The notes beneath the pieces were generated by a model. The model saw only the letters and a list, made by a program, of their open reading frames with translations. It did not search any database and had not been told where the DNA came from. A stretch of DNA of 39,916 nucleotides from Deltaproteobacteria bacterium (GTDB taxonomy: Bacteria; Desulfobacterota; Syntrophobacteria; Syntrophobacterales; Syntrophobacteraceae), in NCBI GenBank assembly GCA_021813685.1, contig JAKAJS010000092.1, positions 1-39,916 on the forward strand, in the 5' to 3' direction. The translations under genes were made by a program, and so were the position numbers. Positions 16,215-25,159 of this stretch are shown here, piece by piece. Each line of letters begins with the position of its first letter. Positions within the stretch are counted from its first letter, which is position 1.

Positions 16215-17351
16215 CTACTTCGCCCAAAAATTGCCGAACCAGGAGGTTAGCGAGGTCCAGTCGAGTCGTGCAAGGTCATTATAAAACACGACCACCATGA
16301 GGGATAAAAGAGCCACGAGCCCGACTTTCTGGGCGACTTCGATCTTTTTTAGCGACAGTGGCCGGCCCTGGACCGCCTCTATCAGGAAAAAGAAGATGTG
16401 TCCACCGTCGAGAATAGGGATGGGCATGAGGTTAATGACCGCAAGGTTTACGGAGATAAAGGCCATGAAGTTGAGAAGATCGACAAAGCCCCTGTGCGCC
16501 TGTTTCCCGGCCATTTGCGCAATGAGAATCGGGCCTCCGAGGTCCTTTAGCGGCACCACCCGCTCGACCAGTTTCACGATGGTCATAAAGAAGAGCCGGC
16601 TCAGGTCCCAGGTGTGGGCGAGCGAATAGTAACAGGCCTGGAGCGGGTTGACGGGTTTTACGATGATCTTTTCCGCCGAAGTGATTCCGATGAGGGGGCG
16701 TTTTACGCTTTCCCCGAAAAGGTTTTTGACCGCACTGATGGCGGGCGTTACGGTCAAGGCAAGCGTTTGCGCGCCGCGTTTTACAACGAAGTTAAGCGGG
16801 GTGGGGCCATGTTTTTCGATCGATTCGGAAAGATCGTCCCAGGTCTTTATCGGCTTTCCGTCGATGGAAACGATTGTGTCTCCGTTCTTTAACCCGGCTG
16901 TTTGGGCAGGGGAGCCGGGGTTTACCGTCCCGATGATCGGGGCCAACTCCTGGAGGCCGGAAAAGGCGAATATCAGGGCAAAAACGATTATGGCGAAAAG
17001 GAAGTTGGAAAAAGGCCCGGCAAAGACTATGGCAAGGCGCTTCCAGACGCTTGCCTCCGAAAAAGAGCCTGCTTTTTCCTCGGGCGTGAGCTTTTGTTCT
17101 TCCTCTTCTTCGGCATCTTCACCCAGCATTTTTACGTAGCCGCCCAAGGGGATCATGGAAAGACGATATTCGGTGGTCCCTCGGGTGATTGCGGCGATTT
17201 TCGGCCCAAAGCCGAGCGAAAACCGCAGAACGGTCACCCCCGAGCGTTTGGCTACGAGGAAGTGCCCCAGTTCGTGTACAAAGATCAGGACCCCGAGAAC
17301 TAATGCGGTGGAAAGTATTATCAGCAGCACAATCGGCGCCTCCGCTCTCAT
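16215..17351 (-). CDS. rseP: RseP-type site-2 zinc metalloprotease
   Basis: The 378-residue integral membrane protease has the zinc motif HELGH (His26-His30) in the first helix, a FSLGFGPK and IPLGGYVKM beta-loop segment, a single PDZ domain (about 135-205, GSPAQTAGLKNGDTIVSIDG) and the third ligand motif in NLMPIPILDGGH. RseP cleaves anti-sigma factors and remnant signal peptides inside the inner membrane. With one PDZ it is the shorter form of the family. No ribosome site is obvious before ATG 17351, and 105 bp separate it from dxr, so the start could be slightly different. Confidence 0.95.
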   Translation of the reverse strand: MRAEAPIVLLIILSTALVLGVLIFVHELGHFLVAKRSGVTVLRFSLGFGPKIAAITRGTTEYRLSMIPLGGYVKMLGEDAEEEEEQKLTPEEKAGSFSEASVWKRLAIVFAGPFSNFLFAIIVFALIFAFSGLQELAPIIGTVNPGSPAQTAGLKNGDTIVSIDGKPIKTWDDLSESIEKHGPTPLNFVVKRGAQTLALTVTPAISAVKNLFGESVKRPLIGITSAEKIIVKPVNPLQACYYSLAHTWDLSRLFFMTIVKLVERVVPLKDLGGPILIAQMAGKQAHRGFVDLLNFMAFISVNLAVINLMPIPILDGGHIFFFLIEAVQGRPLSLKKIEVAQKVGLVALLSLMVVVFYNDLARLDWTSLTSWFGNFWAK

Positions 17352-17456
17352 ATATCGGAAACTGCAAGCGTCGCCCCCTTCCGGGGGGACACTCTGGTTG
17401 ATCGGCCAATAGAGCGATCAATTGCCATAAAGATAAGATCGGTCCGGGTTGAGGCG

Positions 17457-18638
17457 CTACATTTTCGCCATGCGAGCGTCAATTATTTTAGACGCCTCCC
17501 GGCGCGCCCATGTGTCAGCCGTAAGGATCGCCTGCAGGTCGGGCTTCGCGTCGGGCGTGTGCGTCTCCATCACTTCCCGGATCACACCAGGTATATCGTA
17601 AAATCCGATGTTTTTCTTTAAGAAAGCATGCACGGCGATTTCATTGGCGGCATTGAGGACCGCAGGCATGGTCGCCCCCTTCCTGCAGGCATCGAAAGCC
17701 AAGCCCAGGCAGGGGAATTTTTCCATATCCGGCGGATAAAAATGGAGTTCCCGGACGCGAAAAAGGTCAAGCGTCGGACAGGAAGTCTTGAGGCGCTCGG
17801 GATAGGTCATCGCGTAGGCTATGGGAATTCTCATGTCCGGGATGCCGAGTTGTGCGATAACCGACCCATCGACGTATTCCACCATGGAATGAACGACGCT
17901 TTCCGGGTGGACGTGGACTGCGATCTGCTCGACGGGCACCCCGAAGAGCCAGTGGGCTTCGATGACCTCGAGCCCCTTGTTCATGAGAGTGGCCGAATCG
18001 ATCGTAATTTTTGCTCCCATCGACCAGTTGGGGTGGCGAAGGGCCGCCTCGGGGGTGACCGTTTCGAGCTCCCGGCGGGATGCATGGAGAAAAGGGCCTC
18101 CGGAAGCGGTGAGAAGAATCCTGCTCAAAGCTTCGCGGTGGTTGCCCTGGAGGGCCTGAAAGATGGCGCTGTGCTCGGAGTCGACGGGAAGGAGCGCGAC
18201 ATTTGCCGCCGAAACGGCCCGGGTCACTATTTCGCCTGCGGCAACCAGTGTCTCCTTGTTGGCCAGGGCGATGTTTTTCCCGGCCTCGATGGCGGCAAGC
18301 GTTGGCAGGAGGCCGGCCGAGCCCACCATGGCGGAGACGAGCATCTCGGATTCGGGGAAAGCGGCGACTCTGCAGTACCCTTCCTGGCCATACAGGATTT
18401 CAGGGAAGGGAATCGATTGGGAGTGCAGAAGGTTTTCCAGTTCGATGGCAACAGATGCGTCAATGACCGAGACCAACCTCGGAGAAAACTCGGCTATCTG
18501 TTCGGCCAGGAGCGCGACATTGGCCCCGGCGCCCAGGGCGACCGCTTGAAAGCGCTCCGGAAACTGGCGCACGACATCGAGCGTGCTCCGTCCGATCGAA
18601 CCGGTACTGCCTATTATGGATATCTTTTTTTTCGTCAT
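17457..18638 (-). CDS. dxr: 1-deoxy-D-xylulose 5-phosphate reductoisomerase
   Basis: The product has 393 residues. The NADPH-binding start KKISIIGSTGSIGRSTLDVV is followed by GLLPTLAAIEAGKNIALANK, the metal and substrate motif LLPVDSEHSAIFQ, LTASGGPF, and HPNWSMGAKITIDSATLMNK. This is the first committed step of the methylerythritol phosphate isoprenoid pathway. ATG 18638 gives the canonical N-terminus; the open frame extends upstream only as the cdsA antisense-frame shadow. It sits 14 bp after cdsA and two genes after uppS, linking isoprenoid supply to undecaprenyl-diphosphate synthesis. Confidence 0.97.
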   Translation of the reverse strand: MTKKKISIIGSTGSIGRSTLDVVRQFPERFQAVALGAGANVALLAEQIAEFSPRLVSVIDASVAIELENLLHSQSIPFPEILYGQEGYCRVAAFPESEMLVSAMVGSAGLLPTLAAIEAGKNIALANKETLVAAGEIVTRAVSAANVALLPVDSEHSAIFQALQGNHREALSRILLTASGGPFLHASRRELETVTPEAALRHPNWSMGAKITIDSATLMNKGLEVIEAHWLFGVPVEQIAVHVHPESVVHSMVEYVDGSVIAQLGIPDMRIPIAYAMTYPERLKTSCPTLDLFRVRELHFYPPDMEKFPCLGLAFDACRKGATMPAVLNAANEIAVHAFLKKNIGFYDIPGVIREVMETHTPDAKPDLQAILTADTWARREASKIIDARMAKM

Positions 18639-18652
18639 ATAACCCGTACGCG

Positions 18653-19495
18653 TTAAAACCTGCCAAGTCCGCCGGCGCTCAGCTGCAGGAGCGCCCACAG
18701 GACCGGAAAGGCAAAGAGCAACGAATCGAGCCTGTCGAGCACTCCTCCATGGCCGGGCAGAAGACCGCTTGAGTCTTTTTTTCCCGAGTTGCGCTTGATC
18801 ATGGATTCGACCAGGTCCCCGACCTGGCCGGCAATGGCTGCGGCCAGGCTGAAAATACAAAGCGCCTTCAGCGGAACGGGTCGTAGAAGGATCAGTCCCG
18901 CAAGAGACCCTGCGACCACACTCGCACAAAGCCCTCCAAGGGCGCCCTCCACGGTCTTTTTCGGGCTGACCGTCGGGTAGAGCTTTCGGGTGCCCATGCG
19001 GCGGCCGATAAAGTAGGCCCCGGAGTCTCCGGCAACGATAACAACCAGCAGGAAAAAAATCCAGGACCGGCCGTTGGCGCCGTCCCAGATCAGCAGCACG
19101 AACGAGAGTAGATATGGCAGGTAGAGCCAGGCGAAGGCGAGTGTAGCGATCCTCGCGATCTCGTCTCCATCCAGGGGCGCGGAAATCATCATAAGGGCAA
19201 GCGCGCAAAAAAACGAGAGGAACAGAGCGGAATTAAGGCCCGTAACCCCCCATCTGTAGGTCAAAAACGGCAAAAAGAGAGCGGACGCATAGGAAAAAAG
19301 CCTCCATTTGGCCGGCAAAGGCAGCTCGAAGAGCATGCCGTGCAGTTCCCAAAGGCCTGTTGCGGCGGCAAGAAGGACGAGGGCAAGGCCGCTCCAGCGG
19401 GGGCCTGCGGCAATGCAGACCACGATGGGCAGGGCGAGAAGTATGCCGGTAATCCAGCGCAGTCTGCTCGAAGGCAACGTGTGTGTTTGAGACAT
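18653..19495 (-). CDS. cdsA: Phosphatidate cytidylyltransferase
   Basis: The 280-residue membrane protein has about eight helices and the CDS signature near its C-terminus: SMIKRNSGKKDSSGLLPGHG followed by GVLDRLDS. DSGAYFIGRRMG and PTVSPKKTVEGALGG are also family-specific. It makes CDP-diacylglycerol from phosphatidate and CTP for phospholipid synthesis. It lies 8 bp downstream of uppS and 14 bp upstream of dxr in the core operon. Confidence 0.97.
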   Translation of the reverse strand: MSQTHTLPSSRLRWITGILLALPIVVCIAAGPRWSGLALVLLAAATGLWELHGMLFELPLPAKWRLFSYASALFLPFLTYRWGVTGLNSALFLSFFCALALMMISAPLDGDEIARIATLAFAWLYLPYLLSFVLLIWDGANGRSWIFFLLVVIVAGDSGAYFIGRRMGTRKLYPTVSPKKTVEGALGGLCASVVAGSLAGLILLRPVPLKALCIFSLAAAIAGQVGDLVESMIKRNSGKKDSSGLLPGHGGVLDRLDSLLFAFPVLWALLQLSAGGLGRF

Positions 19496-19503
19496 GGCGA
19501 ACT

Positions 19504-20301
19504 CTAACGTGACCCGGACCCGGTAAGCGAAACATCTGCTGCGGAGGGGCCTCCGTGGGCGGGCCGCCCGCCTTTTTTCACCTGTTCGCCGGTGCGGCCG
19601 AAACGGCGCTCTCTTTTTTGAAATTCGGCAAGTGCTTCCAGGAAATGGACCTTTCCGAAATCAGGCCAGAAGACCTCGGTAAAATAGAGCTCCGCGTAAG
19701 CGATCTGCCAGAGCAAAAAGTTGCTTACCCGGATTTCCCCGCCCGTCCGTATGACCAGATCGGGGTCCGGGGTATCGGAACTGTAGAGATAGCGGGAGAA
19801 GCGTTCGGCGGTAAGCTGGTCTGCCGAACACACGTCGTTTTTCACATCTGCGGCAAAAAGGCGTGCCGCTCTCGCGATCTCTTGCCTGCCCCCGTAGTTG
19901 AGGGCGAGGCAGAGGGTGAGGGCGTCCAAATGCGCCGTCTCGTTTTCCACCGCCAGAAGCCGGGTGAGGATGTGTGGCGGGATGTTTTTATCGTCGCCTA
20001 TATGCCTCAGGCGCACCCGATTTTTGATCAGCTCGGGCAGCTCGGAGGCAAGATATCGTTCCAAGAGCTGCCAGAGCGCTTTTACCTCTTTTCCCGGCCG
20101 ATTCCAGTTTTCTTCCGAAAAGGCATAGAGAGTCAGAAACGGGATGCCCACATCGGTACAGCAGGTCATAATTGTACGCACGGTTTCCACCCCCTTGCGG
20201 TGGCCGAAAACCCTGTTCCTGACCCTTTGCCTGGCCCACCGCCCGTTGCCGTCCATGATTATGGCCACATGCCGCGGGAGGCGCTCTAAATCGAGGTTCA
20301 T
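19504..20301 (-). CDS. uppS: Isoprenyl transferase (undecaprenyl-diphosphate synthase)
   Basis: The 265-residue protein shows the cis-prenyltransferase motifs: HVAIIMDGNGRWARQR with the catalytic Asp, LTLYAFSEENWNRP, NYGGRQEI, and the C-terminal PDLVIRTGGEIRVSNFLLWQ with YTEVFWPDF-like TEVFWPDF. It condenses isopentenyl diphosphate units onto farnesyl diphosphate to form the cell-wall carrier. The ATG directly follows the frr stop with no gap. The usual R-T-S/G-G-E motif is RTGGE here, a common variant. The last 30 residues (KKGGRPAHGGPSAA) are a low-complexity tail. Confidence 0.97.
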   Translation of the reverse strand: MNLDLERLPRHVAIIMDGNGRWARQRVRNRVFGHRKGVETVRTIMTCCTDVGIPFLTLYAFSEENWNRPGKEVKALWQLLERYLASELPELIKNRVRLRHIGDDKNIPPHILTRLLAVENETAHLDALTLCLALNYGGRQEIARAARLFAADVKNDVCSADQLTAERFSRYLYSSDTPDPDLVIRTGGEIRVSNFLLWQIAYAELYFTEVFWPDFGKVHFLEALAEFQKRERRFGRTGEQVKKGGRPAHGGPSAADVSLTGSGSR

Positions 20302-20859
20302 CTACGTTTCCAGTATCTCTTTTTCCTTGGTCCCAAACACTGCGTCTATCTTCTTGACGAAATCGTCGGTAATCTTCTGAATTTCGTCCTGGGCCCGGAA
20401 CTGCTCGTCTTCAGAGATTGTTTTGTCTTTTTTGAGATCTTTGAGCTTTTCAAGGATATCCCGCCGGATGTTTCGGACGGCGATCTTGGATTCCTCACCT
20501 CTTTTTTTCACGATTTTCACCAGATCGCGGCGCCGCTCGGCGGTAAGTGGCGGAATGTTTATCCGGATGACCTTGCCGTCGTTCATCGGTGTAAGGCCGA
20601 GATCGGATTTGAGAATCGCCTTTTCAATTTCGCCCACCGCCGAGGTGTCCCAGGGCTGGATGACTATCGTGCGCGGGTCGGGTATGGTGAGGGTCGCCAA
20701 TTGGGCGAGCGGAGTCGGCGTGCCGTAGTAGTCGGCGCGAATCCCTTCGACCAGCGAGGTCGAAGCCCTTCCCGTGCGTAGTTTTTTGTACTCCGACTCA
20801 AGGGTCTCGACCGCCTTGTTCATGCGATCGTTTAGATCGCTGTAGACTGCATCAAGCAT
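20302..20859 (-). CDS. frr: Ribosome recycling factor
   Basis: The 185-residue protein contains the RRF signature: [40 protein letters not shown], and [20 protein letters not shown]. It splits post-termination ribosomes with EF-G. Length and start are canonical. GGAGGAAAACAATC precedes the ATG, and the gene overlaps the pyrH stop by 8 bp. Confidence 0.98.
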   Translation of the reverse strand: MLDAVYSDLNDRMNKAVETLESEYKKLRTGRASTSLVEGIRADYYGTPTPLAQLATLTIPDPRTIVIQPWDTSAVGEIEKAILKSDLGLTPMNDGKVIRINIPPLTAERRRDLVKIVKKRGEESKIAVRNIRRDILEKLKDLKKDKTISEDEQFRAQDEIQKITDDFVKKIDAVFGTKEKEILET

Positions 20860-21589
20860 GATTGTTTTCCTCCACTACGGTTCCGATCGGCTCGCCAAGC
20901 ACGGCTTTTCTGATATTGCCCCGGACGTTGAGATTGAAGACGATTATGCGCATTTTCTCTTCCCTGGCTAGAGAAATAGCCGTAGCGTCCATAACCTTGA
21001 GGTCGCGGGTGAGGACTTCGGAAAAACTGATGCGCTCGTAGCGGTGTGCGAGCGGGTTTTTTACCGGATCGGCTTCATAGACGCCGTCGACCTTGGTTGC
21101 CTTCATCAGCACCTCGGCTCCGATTTCGTTTGCCCGAAGCGCGGCCGTCGTATCGGTGGTAAAGAAGGGAAGGCCCGTACCGGCGGCGAAAATCACTATG
21201 CGGCCCTTCTCCAGGTGCCGGACGGCCCTGCGCCGAATGTAGGGCTCGGCCACCTCTTTCATGGCGATCGCCGACTGGACCCGGGTGGCTATCCCGAATT
21301 TTTCGAGCGCGTCCTGCATGGCAAGCCCGTTCATCACGGTGGCGAGCATGCCCATGTAATCGGCCGCCGAGCGGTCCATGCCGCTGGAGGCTGCCGATAC
21401 GCCGCGAAAAATGTTTCCGCCCCCGATGACCAGGGCGATCTGGGTGCCCAGTTTGTGCACCTCCGCAATCTGCTCGGCAATCTCGCGCAGCACGGCCGTG
21501 TCGATTCCATAGTGTTGAGACCCCATGAGGGCTTCGCCGCTCAACTTGAGAAGTATTCTGCGGTAAACGGGCCTTTCCTCTTCCAACAT
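20852..21589 (-). CDS. pyrH: UMP kinase
   Basis: The 245-residue amino-acid-kinase-fold protein has [48 protein letters not shown] and [20 protein letters not shown], all diagnostic of bacterial PyrH. It phosphorylates UMP to UDP using ATP. It lies 45 bp after tsf with GGAG ahead of ATG 21589, in the standard rpsB-tsf-pyrH-frr order. Confidence 0.98.
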   Translation of the reverse strand: MLEEERPVYRRILLKLSGEALMGSQHYGIDTAVLREIAEQIAEVHKLGTQIALVIGGGNIFRGVSAASSGMDRSAADYMGMLATVMNGLAMQDALEKFGIATRVQSAIAMKEVAEPYIRRRAVRHLEKGRIVIFAAGTGLPFFTTDTTAALRANEIGAEVLMKATKVDGVYEADPVKNPLAHRYERISFSEVLTRDLKVMDATAISLAREEKMRIIVFNLNVRGNIRKAVLGEPIGTVVEENNHA

Positions 21590-21634
21590 CAGGGATTACT
21601 CCATTTGCGTTACGAAAAAAACAACCCCCTCGAA

Positions 21635-22234
21635 CTACTCTCCGAGCTGGTACCTGCAGAAGCGGCGCACCTGGATCTTTTCACCCACCTTCGAGGTCAA
21701 CTCGTTTAGATAATCCTGCATGGATTTGTCTGGGTCTCGAATGTATTTTTGCTGCATCAGGCAGTTTTCTTCGTAGAACTTGCGCATTTTGCCGTCAACC
21801 ATTTTTTCGAGCACGTTCTGGGGCTTTCCGGATTCGGCGGCCTGGGCGAGGAAAATGGCGCGCTCGCGCTCGACGACGTCTTGCGGGATGTCTTCGGGGG
21901 TGATTCCCAGGGGATTAGCGGCCGCGATCTGCAGAGCCACGTTTTTGACAAATTCCCCGAAGTCTTCACTTTTGGCCGCGAAATCGGTCTCGCAGTTCAC
22001 TTCCACCAGGACCCCGATTTTCCCGCCCCCGTGGATATAGGAATGGACCAGTCCGTCTGTGGCTTCCCTGCCCGCCCGTTTCATCGCCTTGGCAAGGCCC
22101 TTTTGACGCAACAGATCCACGGCTTTTTCAAGATCGCCCCCGGCATCCTGGAGCGCCTTTTTGCAATCCATCATGCCTACGTTGGTCCTGTCTCTCAACT
22201 CTTTTACCATACCCGATGTTATTTCCAATTTCAT
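21635..22234 (-). CDS. tsf: Elongation factor Ts
   Basis: The product has 199 residues. The N-terminal UBA-like segment MVKELRDRTNVGMMDCKKAL, the core NCETDFAAK and the C-terminal KVGEKIQVRRF identify EF-Ts, the nucleotide exchange factor of EF-Tu. It is the short form (about 200 residues) without the larger C-terminal dimerisation module of E. coli. ATG 22234 gives the canonical MKLEITSGMVKEL start, but AGGAGG directly abuts it with no spacer. A TTG at 22249 and an ATG at 22210 are in frame, so initiation is unusual or misplaced. Confidence 0.96.
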   Translation of the reverse strand: MKLEITSGMVKELRDRTNVGMMDCKKALQDAGGDLEKAVDLLRQKGLAKAMKRAGREATDGLVHSYIHGGGKIGVLVEVNCETDFAAKSEDFGEFVKNVALQIAAANPLGITPEDIPQDVVERERAIFLAQAAESGKPQNVLEKMVDGKMRKFYEENCLMQQKYIRDPDKSMQDYLNELTSKVGEKIQVRRFCRYQLGE

Positions 22235-22367
22235 CCTCCTGTAAAACAAAACTGAGAATTCTCATGCTGTGAAAAATTGTATTCGGATTCAGATCTGACT
22301 TTGCGACCCGGGTGAACCCGACAGCCGGACAGGCTTTCGGGCGCAGGGTCGATACCCGGCAGGAGAG

Positions 22368-22401
22368 GGGCGTCCCGGCGATGAAAACCGCCGGGACGCC
22401 C
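22368..22401 (-). terminator. Perfect 13-bp hairpin in the rpsB-tsf spacer
   Basis: GGGCGTCCCGGCG (22368-22380) and CGCCGGGACGCCC (22389-22401) form an uninterrupted stem with an 8-base loop, starting six bases past the rpsB stop. No T run follows on the transcribed strand. Its position fits an intercistronic attenuator or an RNA-processing/stability element that sets the S2 to EF-Ts ratio. The remaining spacer to tsf (about 130 bases) holds nothing else I can name. Confidence 0.6.
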
Positions 22402-22407
22402 GCTTCA

Positions 22408-23229
22408 TTATTCTTCCTCTTGCTTGGTCTGCGTCGGATTTATAATCTCAACGACCGGACCTTCTGCTTCCTGTCCGAGGATCTGGCCGGCGGGAACTTC
22501 TTCGAGTTCGATTCCCTTGTCCGCCTGTCCCTGCCTGAGCTCGCCGTATTTTGCACGCCCCTCGATGCAGGCATCGGCTATCTTCGAGGTGACCAGCCTT
22601 ATGGCTCGAATCGCGTCGTCATTTCCGGGAATGGGATAGTCGATCACGTCCGGGTCGCAATTGGTATCCACGACCGCTACGACCGGGATGCCAAGGCGGT
22701 TGGCTTCCATAACCGCGATATTTTCCCGCTGGGTGTCCACGACAAACATCGCCCCGGGGAGCCTGTTCATCTTCTTGATGCCGCCCAGGTTCCTTTCAAG
22801 CTTTTCACGCTCGCGTTGCAGCCCCAGGATTTCCTTTTTGGGAAACCGGTTGATCGCGCCGTCTTCCACCATGGCGTCGAGTTCCTTTAACCGGTCGATT
22901 CTTTGCTTGATCGTCTTGAAGTTGGTGAGCATGCCGCCCAGCCAGCGCTGGTTGATGTAGAACATATCGCAGCGCGCCGTTTCTTCGGCGATCGAGTCGC
23001 GGGCCTGCTGCTTGGTGCCCACGAAAAGAACGGTTTCTCCCGCGGCAACCGTGTCTACCACGAATTGATAGGCCGTATTGAAAAGCCTGACGGTGCGCTG
23101 CAAATCTATGATATAAATACCGTTACGCGCGCCAAAGATGAAGGGTTTCATCTTGGGGTTCCACCGGCGGGTCTGGTGGCCGAAATGGACCCCTGCTTCC
23201 AACAACTGCTTCATTCCGACAACTGCCAT
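22408..23229 (-). CDS. rpsB: 30S ribosomal protein S2
   Basis: The product has 273 residues. It begins [20 protein letters not shown] and contains [41 protein letters not shown] and [21 protein letters not shown], all universal S2 signatures. ATG 23229 follows AAGGAG at nine bases. It is the first gene of the core operon and is divergent from xth. The C-terminal 40 residues form an acidic extension ([20 protein letters not shown]), common in this phylum. Confidence 0.98.
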   Translation of the reverse strand: MAVVGMKQLLEAGVHFGHQTRRWNPKMKPFIFGARNGIYIIDLQRTVRLFNTAYQFVVDTVAAGETVLFVGTKQQARDSIAEETARCDMFYINQRWLGGMLTNFKTIKQRIDRLKELDAMVEDGAINRFPKKEILGLQREREKLERNLGGIKKMNRLPGAMFVVDTQRENIAVMEANRLGIPVVAVVDTNCDPDVIDYPIPGNDDAIRAIRLVTSKIADACIEGRAKYGELRQGQADKGIELEEVPAGQILGQEAEGPVVEIINPTQTKQEEE

Positions 23230-23398
23230 GATTCCAGCTCCTTCTGGTTTGCCTCCGCCCCTTCGTATCCGCTCCACGAGGACCGGACACCAAAAGGTAA
23301 AGGGGGTGTGATTTTTATTAAACAGAATCTCTTAACATGTTCATGGCGGCCGAGCAAGACATTTCCTTTCAACTTTCGGAGAAACGGGGAGTTCGGCG

Positions 23399-24217
23399 AT
23401 GGTTTGGAAAATAGCGACATTTAATGTGAACGGCATCCGGTCGCGCCGGCAGGTTGTGGAGTCGTGGCTGAAGGTAAACCGGCCCGACGTCTTGTGCCTG
23501 CAGGAAATAAAGTGCCAGGATGCGGAGTTTCCCTACGACTTTTTGCGCGAGGCGGGCTACGAGGCGAGCGTGTGCGGACAGAAAGCCTTTCACGGGGTAG
23601 CAATCCTCAGTCTTCGGAAGCCCGAGGCGGTGAGGCGCGGGTTTGGCGACGGGGGCTCGGATGTCGAGGCGCGGCTTATTGCTGCAAAAATCGATGGGAT
23701 TTGGATCTATAACAGCTATGTGCCGCAGGGCAGAAGTCCCGACCACCCCGCGTTTCAGGAAAAACTGGGGTATTTTGCCAGACTGAAAAATCTATTCGCC
23801 CGGGAGCACACGCCCTCGGAGCCCATCATCTGGGTCGGGGACATCAACGTAGCCCCGGAGGATATGGATGTCTTTTCGCCCCAAAGGATGGAGGGAAAAA
23901 TCGGCTTTCATCCCCTGGAAAAACAGGCCCTCTCCGAAGTGACCGCCTGGGGGTTTGTCGATCTATTTCGAAAACACCACCCGGAGAAGCGGCAGTTCAC
24001 GTTCTGGGATTACCGACTGCCCAAAAGCTTCGAACACAACCTTGGCTGGAGGCTCGATCACATCCGGGCCACCGAGTGTGTGGCCAAAGCCTCGGTAGAC
24101 TGCCGGGTGGACGCGGCCCCGCGCGGCGAACCGACCCCGAGCGACCACACTCCCGTTTTGGCCGAATTCGCAGGTGCCGGCCTGCCGCCGGGGCCGGGTT
24201 GCGCCCTTTCAAAATAG
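23399..24217 (+). CDS. xth: Exodeoxyribonuclease III
   Basis: The 272-residue protein carries the AP-endonuclease/ExoIII motifs: IATFNVNGIRSR, LCLQEIKCQD with the metal-binding Glu near 36, NSYVPQGR, IIWVGDINVAPEDMDV and the terminal SDHTPV with the catalytic His. It repairs abasic sites and trims 3' ends in base-excision repair. It is divergent from rpsB across a 169-bp gap and appears monocistronic. Confidence 0.96.
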   Translation: MVWKIATFNVNGIRSRRQVVESWLKVNRPDVLCLQEIKCQDAEFPYDFLREAGYEASVCGQKAFHGVAILSLRKPEAVRRGFGDGGSDVEARLIAAKIDGIWIYNSYVPQGRSPDHPAFQEKLGYFARLKNLFAREHTPSEPIIWVGDINVAPEDMDVFSPQRMEGKIGFHPLEKQALSEVTAWGFVDLFRKHHPEKRQFTFWDYRLPKSFEHNLGWRLDHIRATECVAKASVDCRVDAAPRGEPTPSDHTPVLAEFAGAGLPPGPGCALSK

Positions 24218-24263
24218 CCGGGCGCAGTGGGGTATAATGAGAAAACGAATGCAAAAGCGAAGA

Positions 24264-24288
24264 GTGCAGGGGCTATCGCCCCCTGCAC
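24264..24288 (+). terminator. Strong hairpin downstream of xth
   Basis: GTGCAGGGG (24264-24272) and CCCCTGCAC (24280-24288) pair perfectly around a 7-base loop, 47 bases after the xth stop. There is no T run, so termination, if it occurs here, would be Rho-assisted or the hairpin protects the 3' end. Confidence 0.5.
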
Positions 24289-24364
24289 CCCCACGCCGCT
24301 GCGCGGCTCATTTGGCGTTCCGGCGGCCGCCTGCGATGCGTGGACAGGCGCCGGCCCGGGTATC

Positions 24365-24577
24365 TTAACTATGAAACCGTGATGTCGATGTGTCCGGGAA
24401 ATTTCCCGAATATTTCGCTTGTTTCCAGTTCCCGGGATTGAAAAAGCGCATGTCGCCATACTCGTTGCAAAGCAAAAATCCCTTTGCCCCTGCCTCGAAG
24501 CAGAGCTCCCTCTTCTCGTCCATTTCGGCGCTGTTGTTAGATGGGGAGAGTATTTCCTGACTCGTTATTAGGAGCGC
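24365..24577 (-). pseudogene. C-terminal fragment of a Uma2-family (DUF820) nuclease-like protein
   Basis: The minus-strand frame reads QEILSPSNNSAEMDEKRELC, then FEAGAKGFLLCNEYGDMRFF, to a TAA at 24365. This matches the C-terminal third of Uma2 proteins (restriction-endonuclease-like fold, typical motif EVLSPSN-x-x-AEMxEK). There is no start codon and the frame runs into the end of the neighbouring membrane-protein gene at 24577, so the N-terminal two thirds, including the catalytic Asp, are gone. It was probably cut off by insertion of the AT-rich gene next to it. Confidence 0.7.
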
Positions 24578-25086
24578 TTATCGATTTCATGAGGTCTGAT
24601 AATACTCCAGTCAACAATCGTAACAGCTATCAGATAGAGCTGGGCCGCGATAGGGTGGGAGAAGGCAATATAGGCCAAGGATATGTATAGTATATTACAC
24701 CATAAAAAGTGCCACTTGTTTACAATGGAGAATGAAAGAACATACAAAGTATCAATACTGATGGCTATCATAATCATGATATATGCAGTATCGAATCGGA
24801 GCTCTCCTATATACATGGCTGCCAATATCCAGAATATGAATGTAATGATGCCGCATAACAGCATAAATATATATGTCAGTGGTGCTTTATTCGTATCATT
24901 CAATATATTGCGGCTTATGGCAAGATCGTCAAGATAACGTTTAGTGCGAAATAGTATGAAATAAAAGATAAATAAAACGGTATTTACATCCAGTGACTTG
25001 TTGTCTGCCAATTTTCCGATGGAATGGGATATCTGTGCTATCACGATCACAAAAAACAATGAAACCAGGGTCTCGATAACGTTCAT
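24568..25086 (-). CDS. Small AT-rich integral membrane protein, unknown
   Basis: The 172-residue protein has four hydrophobic helices (about 8-20, 32-46, 69-92 and 98-160, the last probably two). Between the first two is a basic stretch, FRTKRYLDDLAISRN. I do not recognise a family. Its base composition is far more AT-rich than the neighbours and it has many ATA and TTA codons, which points to recent transfer. It overlaps the Uma2 fragment at its 3' end. Only a weak GGGTGAG precedes ATG 25086. Confidence 0.65.
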   Translation of the reverse strand: MNVIETLVSLFFVIVIAQISHSIGKLADNKSLDVNTVLFIFYFILFRTKRYLDDLAISRNILNDTNKAPLTYIFMLLCGIITFIFWILAAMYIGELRFDTAYIMIMIAISIDTLYVLSFSIVNKWHFLWCNILYISLAYIAFSHPIAAQLYLIAVTIVDWSIIRPHEIDKRS

Positions 25087-25159
25087 GGCTCACCCGTAAC
25101 GTATTGTTCCCTGCAGTGTGAATCCGTCGATTGCCAATGCTGTCGTGTGATGTGTCGCC

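Noticed and set aside
17628..18656. 342-codon plus-strand frame opposite dxr
   Set aside because: It is antisense to the conserved dxr gene, with no motifs of its own.
18639..19208. Upstream extension of the dxr frame
   Set aside because: It overlaps cdsA completely and has no Dxr similarity; the canonical Dxr N-terminus begins at 18638.
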